NCBI GenBank assembly: GCA_045118335.1
Contig: JBGUXY010000027.1
Coordinates: 31,085-95,084, forward strand
DNA length: 64,000 nucleotides
DNA from: W1P20-047 sp045118335
GTDB lineage: Bacteria; Actinomycetota; Coriobacteriia; Coriobacteriales; Eggerthellaceae
Direction of reading: 5' to 3'
Shown in pieces: positions 8,081 through 15,584 of the stretch; the first letter of the stretch is position 1; each line of letters begins with the position of its first letter. The notes under the pieces were generated by a model, which saw only the letters and a program-made list of their open reading frames with translations, was not told the origin of the DNA and did not search any database. The translations under genes were made by a program, and so were the position numbers.

Positions 8081-8791
8081 TTAACCCAAAGCCAGATGGA
8101 AGCCAGCCGCCAGCAGCGCCAGCAGCGCCAACGCGAAGACCAGCATGATCACCACCAGGACGGCTTTCTTCCCGCGGGGCTTGCGAGAGGCATCAAGCGG
8201 GTCGCCGCCCTGTGCGCGGACGATATCGCGGCATTCACCGACGAAGCCCCGGAAAGTCCACGCTGCAGCCCGGGCATCTTCGGCGGCGTCGTGAACATCG
8301 TCTGCGGCATAGCCATATCGGTCGGCTAGCTCGTAGAGCGGGGCGAACGAATAGTCTTTGTTCCACTCGCTCCAACGCCCATGGGCGGCAGCGTATTCAT
8401 GCTTCAGATCGAACGTCTCGCACGATGGAAGCGTGACCCCGTCTGCCTGCAGCATCTGCAAGACGAGGTCGAGGTCATAACCCACCAAGATGGTTGCGTG
8501 GTTGAGGATTTTGCGCAATGCAGGTTCGTGCCCCTTCGCGTTGTTGGCGCACTTGGCCTCGTCCATGTGCACGCCCCTAACGATCTTCGCGCCTTGCCAC
8601 TGCTGCGGGTCGCGTGGGCACACCAGCTCGTCGAAGAGAACTTCTCCTTCGGCATTAGCCAAAGCAAGGCCTACTATCGCGTCATTATCGGGGTCGTTGC
8701 CCGTGGTCACGGCTCCGAGTGCCACGAAGCCATCGATGTCCCTGCTCGCAATGCGCATCAGGTCTACGTCGCTCAAGTTTCCCCTGCCCAT
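8081..8791 (-). CDS. Membrane-anchored DEDDh exonuclease-like protein, probably inactive
   Basis: 236 residues from the ATG at 8791, preceded by AGAGGAGGTG. The fold is that of RNase T/DNA polymerase III epsilon proteins: VALGAVTTG aligns with the usual VxxDxETTG, then LVGYDLDLVL (Exo II) and HDAAEDARAA (Exo III). The Exo I aspartate and glutamate are replaced by Gly26 and Val28, so two of the metal-binding acids are missing. A lysine-arginine stretch and a membrane helix (about 208-232) end the protein, anchoring it with the domain inside the cell. It may act as a nucleic-acid-binding or scaffold protein. It is the first gene of the run that continues with the chelatase-like ATPase. Confidence 0.8.
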   Translation of the reverse strand: MGRGNLSDVDLMRIASRDIDGFVALGAVTTGNDPDNDAIVGLALANAEGEVLFDELVCPRDPQQWQGAKIVRGVHMDEAKCANNAKGHEPALRKILNHATILVGYDLDLVLQMLQADGVTLPSCETFDLKHEYAAAHGRWSEWNKDYSFAPLYELADRYGYAADDVHDAAEDARAAAWTFRGFVGECRDIVRAQGGDPLDASRKPRGKKAVLVVIMLVFALALLALLAAGFHLALG

Positions 8792-9033
8792 CGATGCACC
8801 TCCTCTTACACTCGACCACGAAGGTTCGTCCACCCGAATGCCCGTTGCAAACAGGTGGCAGCTCGCCCACTGGCCATATCACCGTACAGTTCAACGATAG
8901 CAGCTAAAACACAATAGGTCGACTTCAATCGGGCCTCTCCAGGCAAGAATCGCGCGACATTACGATGAAACTGCTTGCATCTGGTCGTTTCGGGCGAAAA
9001 CCACCGGAAGTGGTGACGGGGTTTCAAAATGTC

Positions 9034-9180
9034 TGGCGTTCATGACGGTTTGGCAAACGAAAACGTTCTTGGTTATCGTATTGTATTCGTTTTCGCTCAT
9101 TGCGCAGACCCAATTGCAAAATGATGTCCTGCAAGCATAAATTATCGAGATTTGCTTTTGCTAAACCGTCATGAACGCCA
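9034..9180. repeat. 147-bp inverted-repeat element, MITE-like
   Basis: A 24-bp arm at 9034-9057 (begins TGGCGTTCATGACGG) is repeated inverted at 9157-9180 with one mismatch. Between them are 99 AT-richer bases with a smaller inverted pair, CGAAAACG at 9059-9066 and CGTTTTCG at 9089-9096. No convincing gene fits; a 71-codon leftward frame spans it but looks accidental. The remainder of the 8792-9251 gap shows nothing else. Confidence 0.6.
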
Positions 9181-9251
9181 AGAAATGATGCAAACTTCTG
9201 CACAAGGTTACGTACATGCGCGAAAGCGGCAATCCGCAAGGACGAAACGGC

Positions 9252-9710
9252 ATGAAGATACTCGTGAGCGCCTGTCTTCTAGGTGAAGACTGCAAATACG
9301 ACGGTGGAAACAACTTCAACGAAGCGGTATTGGCCCTAACGGCGAAGCACGAACTTGTGCCCGTCTGCCCAGAGGTGCTCGGAGGGCTACCCATTCCCCG
9401 TGTCCCCTGCGAAATCGTCGGCGAATTGGTCGTATCACGCGAAGGCGAAAACGTAGACGATCAGTTCAGGCGTGGCGCACGCAAAGCTTTGGAAATCGCC
9501 CTTGAAAACGATGTCGATCTAGCGATACTGCAGCCCCGCAGCCCCAGCTGCGGAGTGCGGCAACGATACGACGGAACGTTTTCCGGCCGCAAGATTCCTG
9601 GTTCGGGCATATTCGCGCAGCTCTTGCATGATCGGGGCATACCCGCCACCGATTTGGTGCAATCGGAGCAAGACCTTCTGCAATTCATCGAGCGTTATAA
9701 AAAGCCATAG
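9252..9710 (+). CDS. DUF523 family protein
   Basis: 152 residues from the ATG at 9252, with AAGGA 8 bases upstream. DUF523 landmarks are present: VSACLLGEDCKYDG at the start, PVCPEVLGGLPIPR, and LQPRSPSCGV followed by DGTFSGRKIPGSGIFAQLL. The conserved cysteines suggest metal or substrate binding, but the family has no settled biochemical role. Single rightward gene; it converges on the YczE-like gene with 61 bases between the stops. Confidence 0.92.
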   Translation: MKILVSACLLGEDCKYDGGNNFNEAVLALTAKHELVPVCPEVLGGLPIPRVPCEIVGELVVSREGENVDDQFRRGARKALEIALENDVDLAILQPRSPSCGVRQRYDGTFSGRKIPGSGIFAQLLHDRGIPATDLVQSEQDLLQFIERYKKP

Positions 9711-9771
9711 GACTGGCCATTCTTCCACGGCTCCTGAAGAAGCCGCCAGATACCAGCCTGCTGCCGTGGCG

Positions 9772-10494
9772 TCACGTCAACGGCGGGATGTAAGTCTTGC
9801 CCGCCGGAGGCACCACGGCATCAAGCCCGCCGAACAGGCGCGACCACATCTTGACGAAATTGCCCACCAGAAGCGCCGCGAGCACCGATCCCTCTCGCAC
9901 GTCATAGAGCCCACCCATCACCAGCAGCGACACGATGGCGGCAGAAACGATGCACGTGGTGTCGAACGCGACCTTGCAACGGTGAAACGGCACCTTCGAA
10001 ACGTGCGCTATCGTGTAGACCACCGCTTCGCCAGGAAGCATGAGCACGTTGCCCTTAACCTCGATGAACACTCCCAACGCAATCACCAACATGGATACCA
10101 CCAGCATCGCGAACCGGGCAACGTAGCCAGGCAGGGGAATCGGGGCGAACAGCACCATCCACGCATCAATCGCCCAAGAGAACACGAACAGCAGTGGGAG
10201 CTGCAGAAGCTGCACGGGATGAAACGCACGGCGCAACATGACTACTTCGGCCACGATGAGCGCTGCGTTGAATGCGAACGTGATGCCTCCCAACGTGAGC
10301 TGCGGGTACCCCATCACGACGGCAATGTCGCTGAGCACTGCCGGCATGCAGGAGATGGCAGATGTGCCAGTCGCCGAAAGCTTCGAGAGCGCTATACCAC
10401 ATGCGATCAAGCAGATTCCCGCCACGTTCAAAACGCAGCGCAGCACGAAATTCGCCACGTCGCCCGAAAAGAACCTGTACCACCGCTGCTGCAT
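9772..10494 (-). CDS. YczE/YitT-type multi-pass membrane protein
   Basis: 240 residues taking the ATG at 10494 (AAAGGTG upstream); a TTG at 10527 would add 11 residues. Five to six hydrophobic segments are visible, with the family's early motif (LIACGIALSKLSATG), an internal GYPQLTLGGITFAFN and a late cytoplasmic loop (GNVLMLPGEAVVY). YczE-like proteins (DUF6198) are widespread in Firmicutes and Actinobacteria and have no firm function. The gene stands alone between DUF523 and a long gap. Confidence 0.82.
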   Translation of the reverse strand: MQQRWYRFFSGDVANFVLRCVLNVAGICLIACGIALSKLSATGTSAISCMPAVLSDIAVVMGYPQLTLGGITFAFNAALIVAEVVMLRRAFHPVQLLQLPLLFVFSWAIDAWMVLFAPIPLPGYVARFAMLVVSMLVIALGVFIEVKGNVLMLPGEAVVYTIAHVSKVPFHRCKVAFDTTCIVSAAIVSLLVMGGLYDVREGSVLAALLVGNFVKMWSRLFGGLDAVVPPAGKTYIPPLT

Positions 10495-11173
10495 ACGCAC
10501 CTTTGAAAAACCCAACTTGCCAACCAAACCAACCGGTTAGCTTTTGGACCTGTGGGCTCACTATACCCCATACACGTGAACAAAACGCAACACCGATTGT
10601 CGTCAGCATCGTTCGCATAGGTAAAGATGCATCACGAAAGCCGCCGGAAAAACAAAACCCGCGTTGTATCGAAGTAATCCTCCGTCAACCCAGATGGCTT
10701 GGTTTCCTTAGCACGCATCAACGAAAAGCGGGCACCCTTCAAAAGACAACGGTGTGGAGAAACTGTGTGTACATTTATTATCGCGATAACTATTATGATA
10801 TAGTGCCTATCAGGGCCAAACAGGTTGAGCTGAAGCGGCGGATGAACCCCGCTTTGGCTCTTCGACCCGATTTTTTTTTGCCTTTTTCCCTTGCTTGAGT
10901 ACATAGGCACCATAGCTACCGGGCTCTTTTCGATCCATCTCGATCATTAAAAGATATACAGTACGCAGCCCTTGCAAAAGCTTCAGGACAGGTTGAGCGC
11001 ACCTCGTTTTTCCTTCATGTCGTTGCAGGACAAAGCCTGCGTTAGGGCCCGACGATGACCGGAAGTGGCAACCGTTTTGTCCCCTTGATAAGAACTCTAT
11101 GGGAACGACCTGGTAGAATTGGCCGCGACCACGATTTCGCATGAGATCGAATCTGCGATGAAAGGGGTACATC
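10495..11173. other. 679-bp gap without a supported protein gene
   Basis: Small frames here have no ribosome sites. The notable content is the candidate transcript at 10778-10880. The last 90 bases form the upstream region of the peroxiredoxin gene. I saw no riboswitch-like conserved motif. Confidence 0.5.
10778..10880 (+). ncRNA. Candidate small RNA with promoter and T-run terminator
   Basis: A perfect palindrome TTATCGCGATAA (10778-10789) precedes a -10-like TATGAT (10794-10799). About 25 bases later an imperfect hairpin (GAGCTGAAGCGG pairing with CCGCTTTGGCTC) is followed, after nine bases, by a run of nine T. This arrangement fits a short non-coding transcript of about 75 bases. There is no good -35 hexamer, and the hairpin is interrupted, so confidence is low. 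Confidence 0.25.
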
Positions 11174-11629
11174 ATGTTGGAAGTTGGAACGAAGGCACCC
11201 GATTTCACGCTGCCCGACCAGGATGGGCAGATGCGGTCGCTTTCCGACTACCTTGGGCAGAAGGTGGTCCTGTACTTCTACTCTCGTGACATGACCGCCG
11301 GATGCACGAAACAAGCCTGCGCGTTCGCCGAGCTGTACCCGCAATTCGAAGAAAACGACGCCGTGGTCGTCGGAATCAGCAAGGACACGGTGGCATCTCA
11401 CAAGAAGTTCAAGGACAAATACGGCCTGCCGTTCACCCTGCTTTCCGACGTGGACAAGGTCGCCATCCAAGCCTATGACGTATGGAAGGAAAAGAAGCGC
11501 TCGGGCAAGGTTTCCATGGGCGTGGTGCGCACCACGTACCTCGTCGACGAAGACGGCAACATCGCCCGCGCCTTCGGCAACGTGAAAGCCGCCGACAACC
11601 CAGCGCAAATGCTCGCGGCGCTGGCATGA
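11174..11629 (+). CDS. bcp: Thiol peroxidase, Bcp/PrxQ-type peroxiredoxin
   Basis: 151 residues, ATG after AAAGGGG. The AhpC/TSA fold starts with GTKAPDFTLPDQDGQ; the active site is YFYSRDMTAGCTKQAC with peroxidatic Cys44 and resolving Cys49, the five-residue spacing of the PrxQ class. The usual proline of the TPGC motif is alanine here (TAGC). The enzyme reduces hydroperoxides in the cytoplasm using thioredoxin. The next gene, yaaA, is 140 bases downstream in the same direction and is also tied to peroxide stress, so the two form a plausible defence pair. Confidence 0.95.
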   Translation: MLEVGTKAPDFTLPDQDGQMRSLSDYLGQKVVLYFYSRDMTAGCTKQACAFAELYPQFEENDAVVVGISKDTVASHKKFKDKYGLPFTLLSDVDKVAIQAYDVWKEKKRSGKVSMGVVRTTYLVDEDGNIARAFGNVKAADNPAQMLAALA

Positions 11630-11768
11630 TCAGGTGAAAGAAGATTGTTCACCTGCTAGCTGGCCATAGGCGGAAAACTGCGTCCTTTTCCACCTATGGC
11701 AACCTTCGCACCCTCCACCCATCCCATTCCCCGTCATCTTTTTCCGCCGTCTTTGGAGGTGTTTCGCT

Positions 11769-12539
11769 TTGAAGATCATCATATCTCCCGCCAAGAAGAT
11801 GGTGGTGAACACCGATGACCTTTCGTGCGAAGGCCTGCCCGTGTTCTTGGACAGGGCATGCGTTCTAAAAGATTGGATCTGCAGCCTGAGCTATTTTCAG
11901 CAGAAGGCGCTTTGGGCTTGCAGCGACGCGATAGCCCAGCAGAACGCCGAACGGTTCGACTGCATGGATCTGACGCACAATCTTACCCCGGCGCTGCTGG
12001 CCTACGACGGCATCCAGTTCACCTACATGGCTCCAGCCGTGTTCGAAGATGGCCAATACAAATGGGTGCAGGAGCACCTGCGCATTCTTTCGGGCTTCTA
12101 CGGAGTATTGAAGCCAATGGACGGCGTTGTGCCTTATCGACTCGAAATGCAGGCGAAAGCCCAGGTAGACGGCCATGCAAACCTCTACAGCTTCTGGGGC
12201 AGGAGCCTCTACGACGAGGTGATGGACCAAAGCCGCGTTCTGGTGAACCTGGCGTCGAAGGAGTACTCGAAGGCCATAGAAAAGTACCTGCAGCCAGAAG
12301 ACACCTACATCACCTGCGTCTTCGGCGAGCTGGAAGGCGGCAAGGTGGTTCAGAAGGGCGTCTACGCGAAGATGGCCCGCGGCGAAATGGTGCGCTACCT
12401 AGCCGGCATCAACGCCGAAACGCCCGACCAGCTGCAAGGCTTCAACTGGAGCGGTTACGCCTTCGACGAAGAACGATCCACCAATCTAACTTACGTGTTC
12501 GCGCGCAGGGAAACCCCCGGGAAGAGTACACGCTTGTAA
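11769..12539 (+). CDS. yaaA: YaaA-type peroxide stress protein (DUF328/UPF0246)
   Basis: 256 residues with a TTG start at 11769 and TTGGAGGTG a few bases upstream, which fixes the start. Family features are the opening IIISPAKKM, DGIQFTYMAP, the SGFYGVLKPMDGVVPYRLEM block and a C-terminal FNWSGYAFDEE motif. E. coli YaaA limits intracellular free iron during peroxide stress and binds DNA; a related role is likely given the adjacent peroxiredoxin. The length is typical. Confidence 0.93.
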   Translation: MKIIISPAKKMVVNTDDLSCEGLPVFLDRACVLKDWICSLSYFQQKALWACSDAIAQQNAERFDCMDLTHNLTPALLAYDGIQFTYMAPAVFEDGQYKWVQEHLRILSGFYGVLKPMDGVVPYRLEMQAKAQVDGHANLYSFWGRSLYDEVMDQSRVLVNLASKEYSKAIEKYLQPEDTYITCVFGELEGGKVVQKGVYAKMARGEMVRYLAGINAETPDQLQGFNWSGYAFDEERSTNLTYVFARRETPGKSTRL

Positions 12540-12547
12540 CCCATTCT

Positions 12548-12578
12548 GAGTCGGCCGCCCGTAGACGCTCGGCTCATT
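12548..12578. repeat. Single copy of the dispersed palindromic (REP-like) repeat
   Basis: Matches the tandem repeat at 38509-38634 in about 25 of 31 positions (GAGTC..GCCCGTAG.CGCT..CTCATT). It lies 8 bases after the yaaA stop, so it may also serve as its terminator. A third copy is at 53924-53953. Confidence 0.6.
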
Positions 12579-12592
12579 GTAGGAGCATGAGA

Positions 12593-12612
12593 AAAAGAAC
12601 CCGTCCCTATTT
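12593..12612. repeat. Copy of the 20-bp motif found in the 21-kb inverted repeat
   Basis: The 20 bases beginning AAAAGAACCCGTC are identical to 21089-21108, where they form one arm of an inverted-repeat element. Only one arm is present here. The motif resembles ends associated with REP-type elements in other bacteria, from memory. Confidence 0.55.
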
Positions 12613-12638
12613 ATCTATTTATCATTTGCGGGTATGTT

Positions 12639-12717
12639 TTGAACTTTTCTTGGGGACTCGGTATTGAGTTCAATTTTGCAATTGTTTGGTTCAAAATAGG
12701 CGGTACGAATTTGAACC
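12639..12717 (+). promoter_or_regulatory. Four-half-site operator upstream of the HTH-aminotransferase gene
   Basis: Half-sites TTGAAC or its complement GTTCAA lie at 12639-12644, 12668-12673, 12689-12694 and 12711-12716. The last pair extends to a perfect 8-bp inverted repeat, GGTTCAAA (12688-12695) and TTTGAACC (12710-12717). The spacing of the final three sites is 21 and 22 bases, two helical turns. The final site abuts the ribosome site AGGAGAG, so binding would block expression. Autoregulation by the HTH domain of the downstream protein is the simplest reading. Confidence 0.5.
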
Positions 12718-12729
12718 ACAGGAGAGACG

Positions 12730-14241
12730 ATGACCGATTCCACGTTTGCTCAACGCCTTCGACAGGCTATGGACGACGCTGGTCTCAAGCAGGTCGATTT
12801 GGTTCGCATTGCCGGCGAACGACAATACAAGCTTGGGAAGAGCCAGGTCAGCCAGTATCTGAGCGGAAAGACCTTCCCCAGGCCCGCTCAATTGAAGGCA
12901 CTAGCGGCCATTCTGCAAATTGAACCCAATTGGCTCGCTGGCGATCTTGATTCGCCCGATGAAGAATCCAACACCCAAGCACAGACGCCAGCCCCTCAAA
13001 AAGAAACCCAACCGAAAGGAAACCCCATGCGTCAGTTCAAGAAATCCTCCAAGCTGGACAACGTGCTCTACGACGTGCGCGGCCCGGTTGTCGACGAGGC
13101 CAGGCGCATGGAACACGCCGGCATGAACGTGTTGAAGCTCAACATCGGCAATCCCGCGCCTTTTGGTTTTCGCACACCCGACGAGGTCGTATACGACATG
13201 AGCCGTCAGCTCGCCGATTGCGAAGGTTATTCCGACAGCAAGGGCCTGTATACAGCCCGCAAAGCCATTATGCAGTATTCCCAGATCAAACGCCTGCCGA
13301 ATGTGACCATAAGCGACATCTACACCGGCAATGGCGTAAGCGAGCTCATCAATTTGTGCATGCAGGCATTGCTCGATTTCGGCGATGAGATCTTGATCCC
13401 CAGCCCCGACTACCCACTGTGGACTGCCTGCGCAACGCTCTCTGGCGGCACGCCTGTGCACTACATCTGCGATGAGCAGGCCGAATGGAACCCCGACCTC
13501 GACGACATACGCGCGAAAATCACTCCGCGCACGAAGGCCATCGTCATCATCAACCCGAACAACCCCACCGGCGCTCTCTACCCGCGCGAGGTGCTGGAGG
13601 AAATCGTGGAAATCGCCCGGGAGCATCATCTGATGATCTTTTCCGACGAAATCTACGACCGCCTGGTCATGGACGGTCACGAGCACATAAGCATCGCAAG
13701 CCTTGCCCCCGATCTGTTCTGCATCACGTTCAGCGGGCTTTCCAAATCTCACATGATCGCCGGCTACCGCATCGGCTGGATGGTCCTTTCCGGCAACAAA
13801 CGCCTGGCCAAAGACTACATCGAGGGGCTGAACATGCTTTCCAACATGCGCCTGTGCTCCAATGTGCCCGCGCAGTCCATCGTGCAGACGGCGTTGTGGG
13901 GATACCAGAGCGTGCGCGACTACGTGGTACCCGGCGGGCGCATCTACGAGCAGCGCAACTTCGTATACGACGCCTTGAACAGCATCGACGGAATCACCGC
14001 CGTGAAACCCAAGGCGGCGTTCTACATCTTCCCGAAGATCGACACGAAAAAGTTCAACATCACCGACGATGTTCACTTCGCACTCGACCTTCTGAAGGAA
14101 AAGAAGCTGCTCATCGTGCAGGGCACCGGCTTCAACTGGAAGGAACCCGATCATTTCCGCGTCGTGTACCTGCCTCGCATCGAGGTGCTGGGCGAGGCCA
14201 TGCACAAGCTCGAGGACTTCCTGAGGTACTATCGTCAATAG
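12730..14241 (+). CDS. alaA: Aminotransferase (AlaA type) with N-terminal HTH DNA-binding domain
   Basis: 503 residues. Residues 5-70 form an XRE-type helix-turn-helix (KQVDLVRIAG, KSQVSQYLSGK, PRPAQLKALA); 71-100 is a Gln/Pro/Lys-rich linker; from 100 on the protein follows E. coli AlaA closely (SSKLDNVLYDVRGPV, LNIGNPAPFGF, INPNNPTGALY). The pyridoxal lysine is Lys339 (SGLSKSHMIAGYRIGW), with Asn277, Asp306 and Arg347 in place. AlaA converts pyruvate and glutamate to alanine and 2-oxoglutarate. An internal AAAGGA and ATG at 13027 could also yield the enzyme alone. The fused domain and the operator sites suggest a self-regulating enzyme sensing amino-acid supply. Confidence 0.9.
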   Translation: MTDSTFAQRLRQAMDDAGLKQVDLVRIAGERQYKLGKSQVSQYLSGKTFPRPAQLKALAAILQIEPNWLAGDLDSPDEESNTQAQTPAPQKETQPKGNPMRQFKKSSKLDNVLYDVRGPVVDEARRMEHAGMNVLKLNIGNPAPFGFRTPDEVVYDMSRQLADCEGYSDSKGLYTARKAIMQYSQIKRLPNVTISDIYTGNGVSELINLCMQALLDFGDEILIPSPDYPLWTACATLSGGTPVHYICDEQAEWNPDLDDIRAKITPRTKAIVIINPNNPTGALYPREVLEEIVEIAREHHLMIFSDEIYDRLVMDGHEHISIASLAPDLFCITFSGLSKSHMIAGYRIGWMVLSGNKRLAKDYIEGLNMLSNMRLCSNVPAQSIVQTALWGYQSVRDYVVPGGRIYEQRNFVYDALNSIDGITAVKPKAAFYIFPKIDTKKFNITDDVHFALDLLKEKKLLIVQGTGFNWKEPDHFRVVYLPRIEVLGEAMHKLEDFLRYYRQ

Positions 14242-14342
14242 CTCGAAAACCTTGCAGCACTCAAAGACACCTGAGCACCGTTTGCCAGCTTGCGGTACAA
14301 TAGTCAACGAGGCCTGATAAACGCAACAAATAAGGAATACCT

Positions 14343-15476
14343 ATGGCCAAACACGCAAAGCATTCCAAGGAAGCGAAGAAAAACCTCAAGCAACGCCAGA
14401 AGCGGCTCAAGCACGAGCGCGAACTCGAAGAGCGCGAACTCAGGCGACAGGGGCATGGCGTCAAACGCGGGTGCCTGGTCGCCGTGTTGGTGGTGCTCAT
14501 CCTCGTGCTGTTGCTTGGTGCTTTGGGGGTCATCGTGTTGCTGAAGCCGGCATTCGCCCAGCCCATGCTCGACCGCATCCAGCCAGCACTCGAATTGGCC
14601 CAGCCTGTCGTCAACCGAACATGCGACCTTTTGGGCATCGACCTCGATTCCCAAAACGTCGCCGAAGAAGCCGAGGCTTCCCGTCCGACGACTGTCGCCA
14701 CCGATGCGCCGCTTGCCAGCGACAAGGAACTCGCCGAAGATGCCAAGGCCGAACAGGAAGAGCAGGAACAAGAAGAGCTCATGCATCAACGCCGCCTTAT
14801 CGCGCAATGCCAGGGCGTGGACATCTATTCCCCCATCGCCCAAGACGAGATAACCGGCGTGCTGTTTCACCAGGCATCGTACAAATGGGGCCAGGTCATG
14901 AGCACCGATCTGCCTGAAGCCGACATATCCAAAATCTACGAAGACGGCGAATACCTTCGCGTGAACAACGAGCAGACCGAAGGCGAATGGGTCGATGCCG
15001 ATGCCGCACACCTGTACCGCGAGCAGGATAGCACGCCCATGGACACCTCCATCGATTGCGGGGCGAAAGCGGGTACCGCCGTGTACGCGCCCGTGACCGG
15101 CGAGGTCATCGCCGTGCAGGACTACATGCTCTACGACGAGATTCCCGACGTGCAGATTCACATCCGCCCCGATGCCAACCGCGACCTGGACGTGGTGTTG
15201 CTTCACCAGTACGACCCGCTGGTGAAGGTGGGCGACCACGTGGAAGCGGGCCAGACGCAGATTTCCTCTGTGCGCGACATCGCCAAAGACCTCACCGATG
15301 TGCAGCTAGCCTTCTACACCGAACCCGACGACCCCGGCAACCACTCCCACGTGCAGGTCAACGACATCCACGACGTCGACTACCTGAAGATGTACTTCCG
15401 CGGCGTTCCCCTGGAAGGCATAGATACCGATTTCCCCGAAGAGGAGCCAGAGGAAGAACCCGAGGGCGAAGAATAG
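14343..15476 (+). CDS. Membrane-anchored M23-like (degenerate LytM) protein
   Basis: 377 residues, AAGGAA before the ATG. A very basic cytoplasmic segment (1-42) precedes one membrane helix (about 43-67); an acidic, Glu/Ala/Gln-rich region (about 100-145) acts as a spacer. The outer domain contains SIDCGAKAGTAVYAPVTGEV and LVKVGDHVEAGQTQI, the beta-sheet core of M23 peptidases, and NHSHVQV at the position of the HxH motif. The first metal histidine appears replaced by Asp, so catalysis is doubtful; like other degenerate LytM proteins it may regulate cell-wall hydrolases. The last residues are a Glu/Pro-rich tail. Confidence 0.75.
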   Translation: MAKHAKHSKEAKKNLKQRQKRLKHERELEERELRRQGHGVKRGCLVAVLVVLILVLLLGALGVIVLLKPAFAQPMLDRIQPALELAQPVVNRTCDLLGIDLDSQNVAEEAEASRPTTVATDAPLASDKELAEDAKAEQEEQEQEELMHQRRLIAQCQGVDIYSPIAQDEITGVLFHQASYKWGQVMSTDLPEADISKIYEDGEYLRVNNEQTEGEWVDADAAHLYREQDSTPMDTSIDCGAKAGTAVYAPVTGEVIAVQDYMLYDEIPDVQIHIRPDANRDLDVVLLHQYDPLVKVGDHVEAGQTQISSVRDIAKDLTDVQLAFYTEPDDPGNHSHVQVNDIHDVDYLKMYFRGVPLEGIDTDFPEEEPEEEPEGEE

Positions 15477-15584
15477 CGTTTCGCACACGCGGGCACAGCC
15501 CCATCACAGCATGGTCTGCAGCAATTCCCCGCATGTCGGCACAACGCGAACCGGCACCTCCCAACAGCGCTGCGGTAACTGGCA

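Noticed and set aside
9024..9239. Leftward 71-codon gene across the inverted repeat
   Set aside because: It depends on reading through the element and has no ribosome site or family match.
10632..10913. Leftward 93-codon gene in the peroxiredoxin gap
   Set aside because: No ribosome site, unusual composition and it overlaps the candidate small RNA; not supported.
12901..14307. Leftward 468-codon gene opposite the aminotransferase
   Set aside because: Shadow of the AlaA reading frame; no ribosome site and no recognisable domain.
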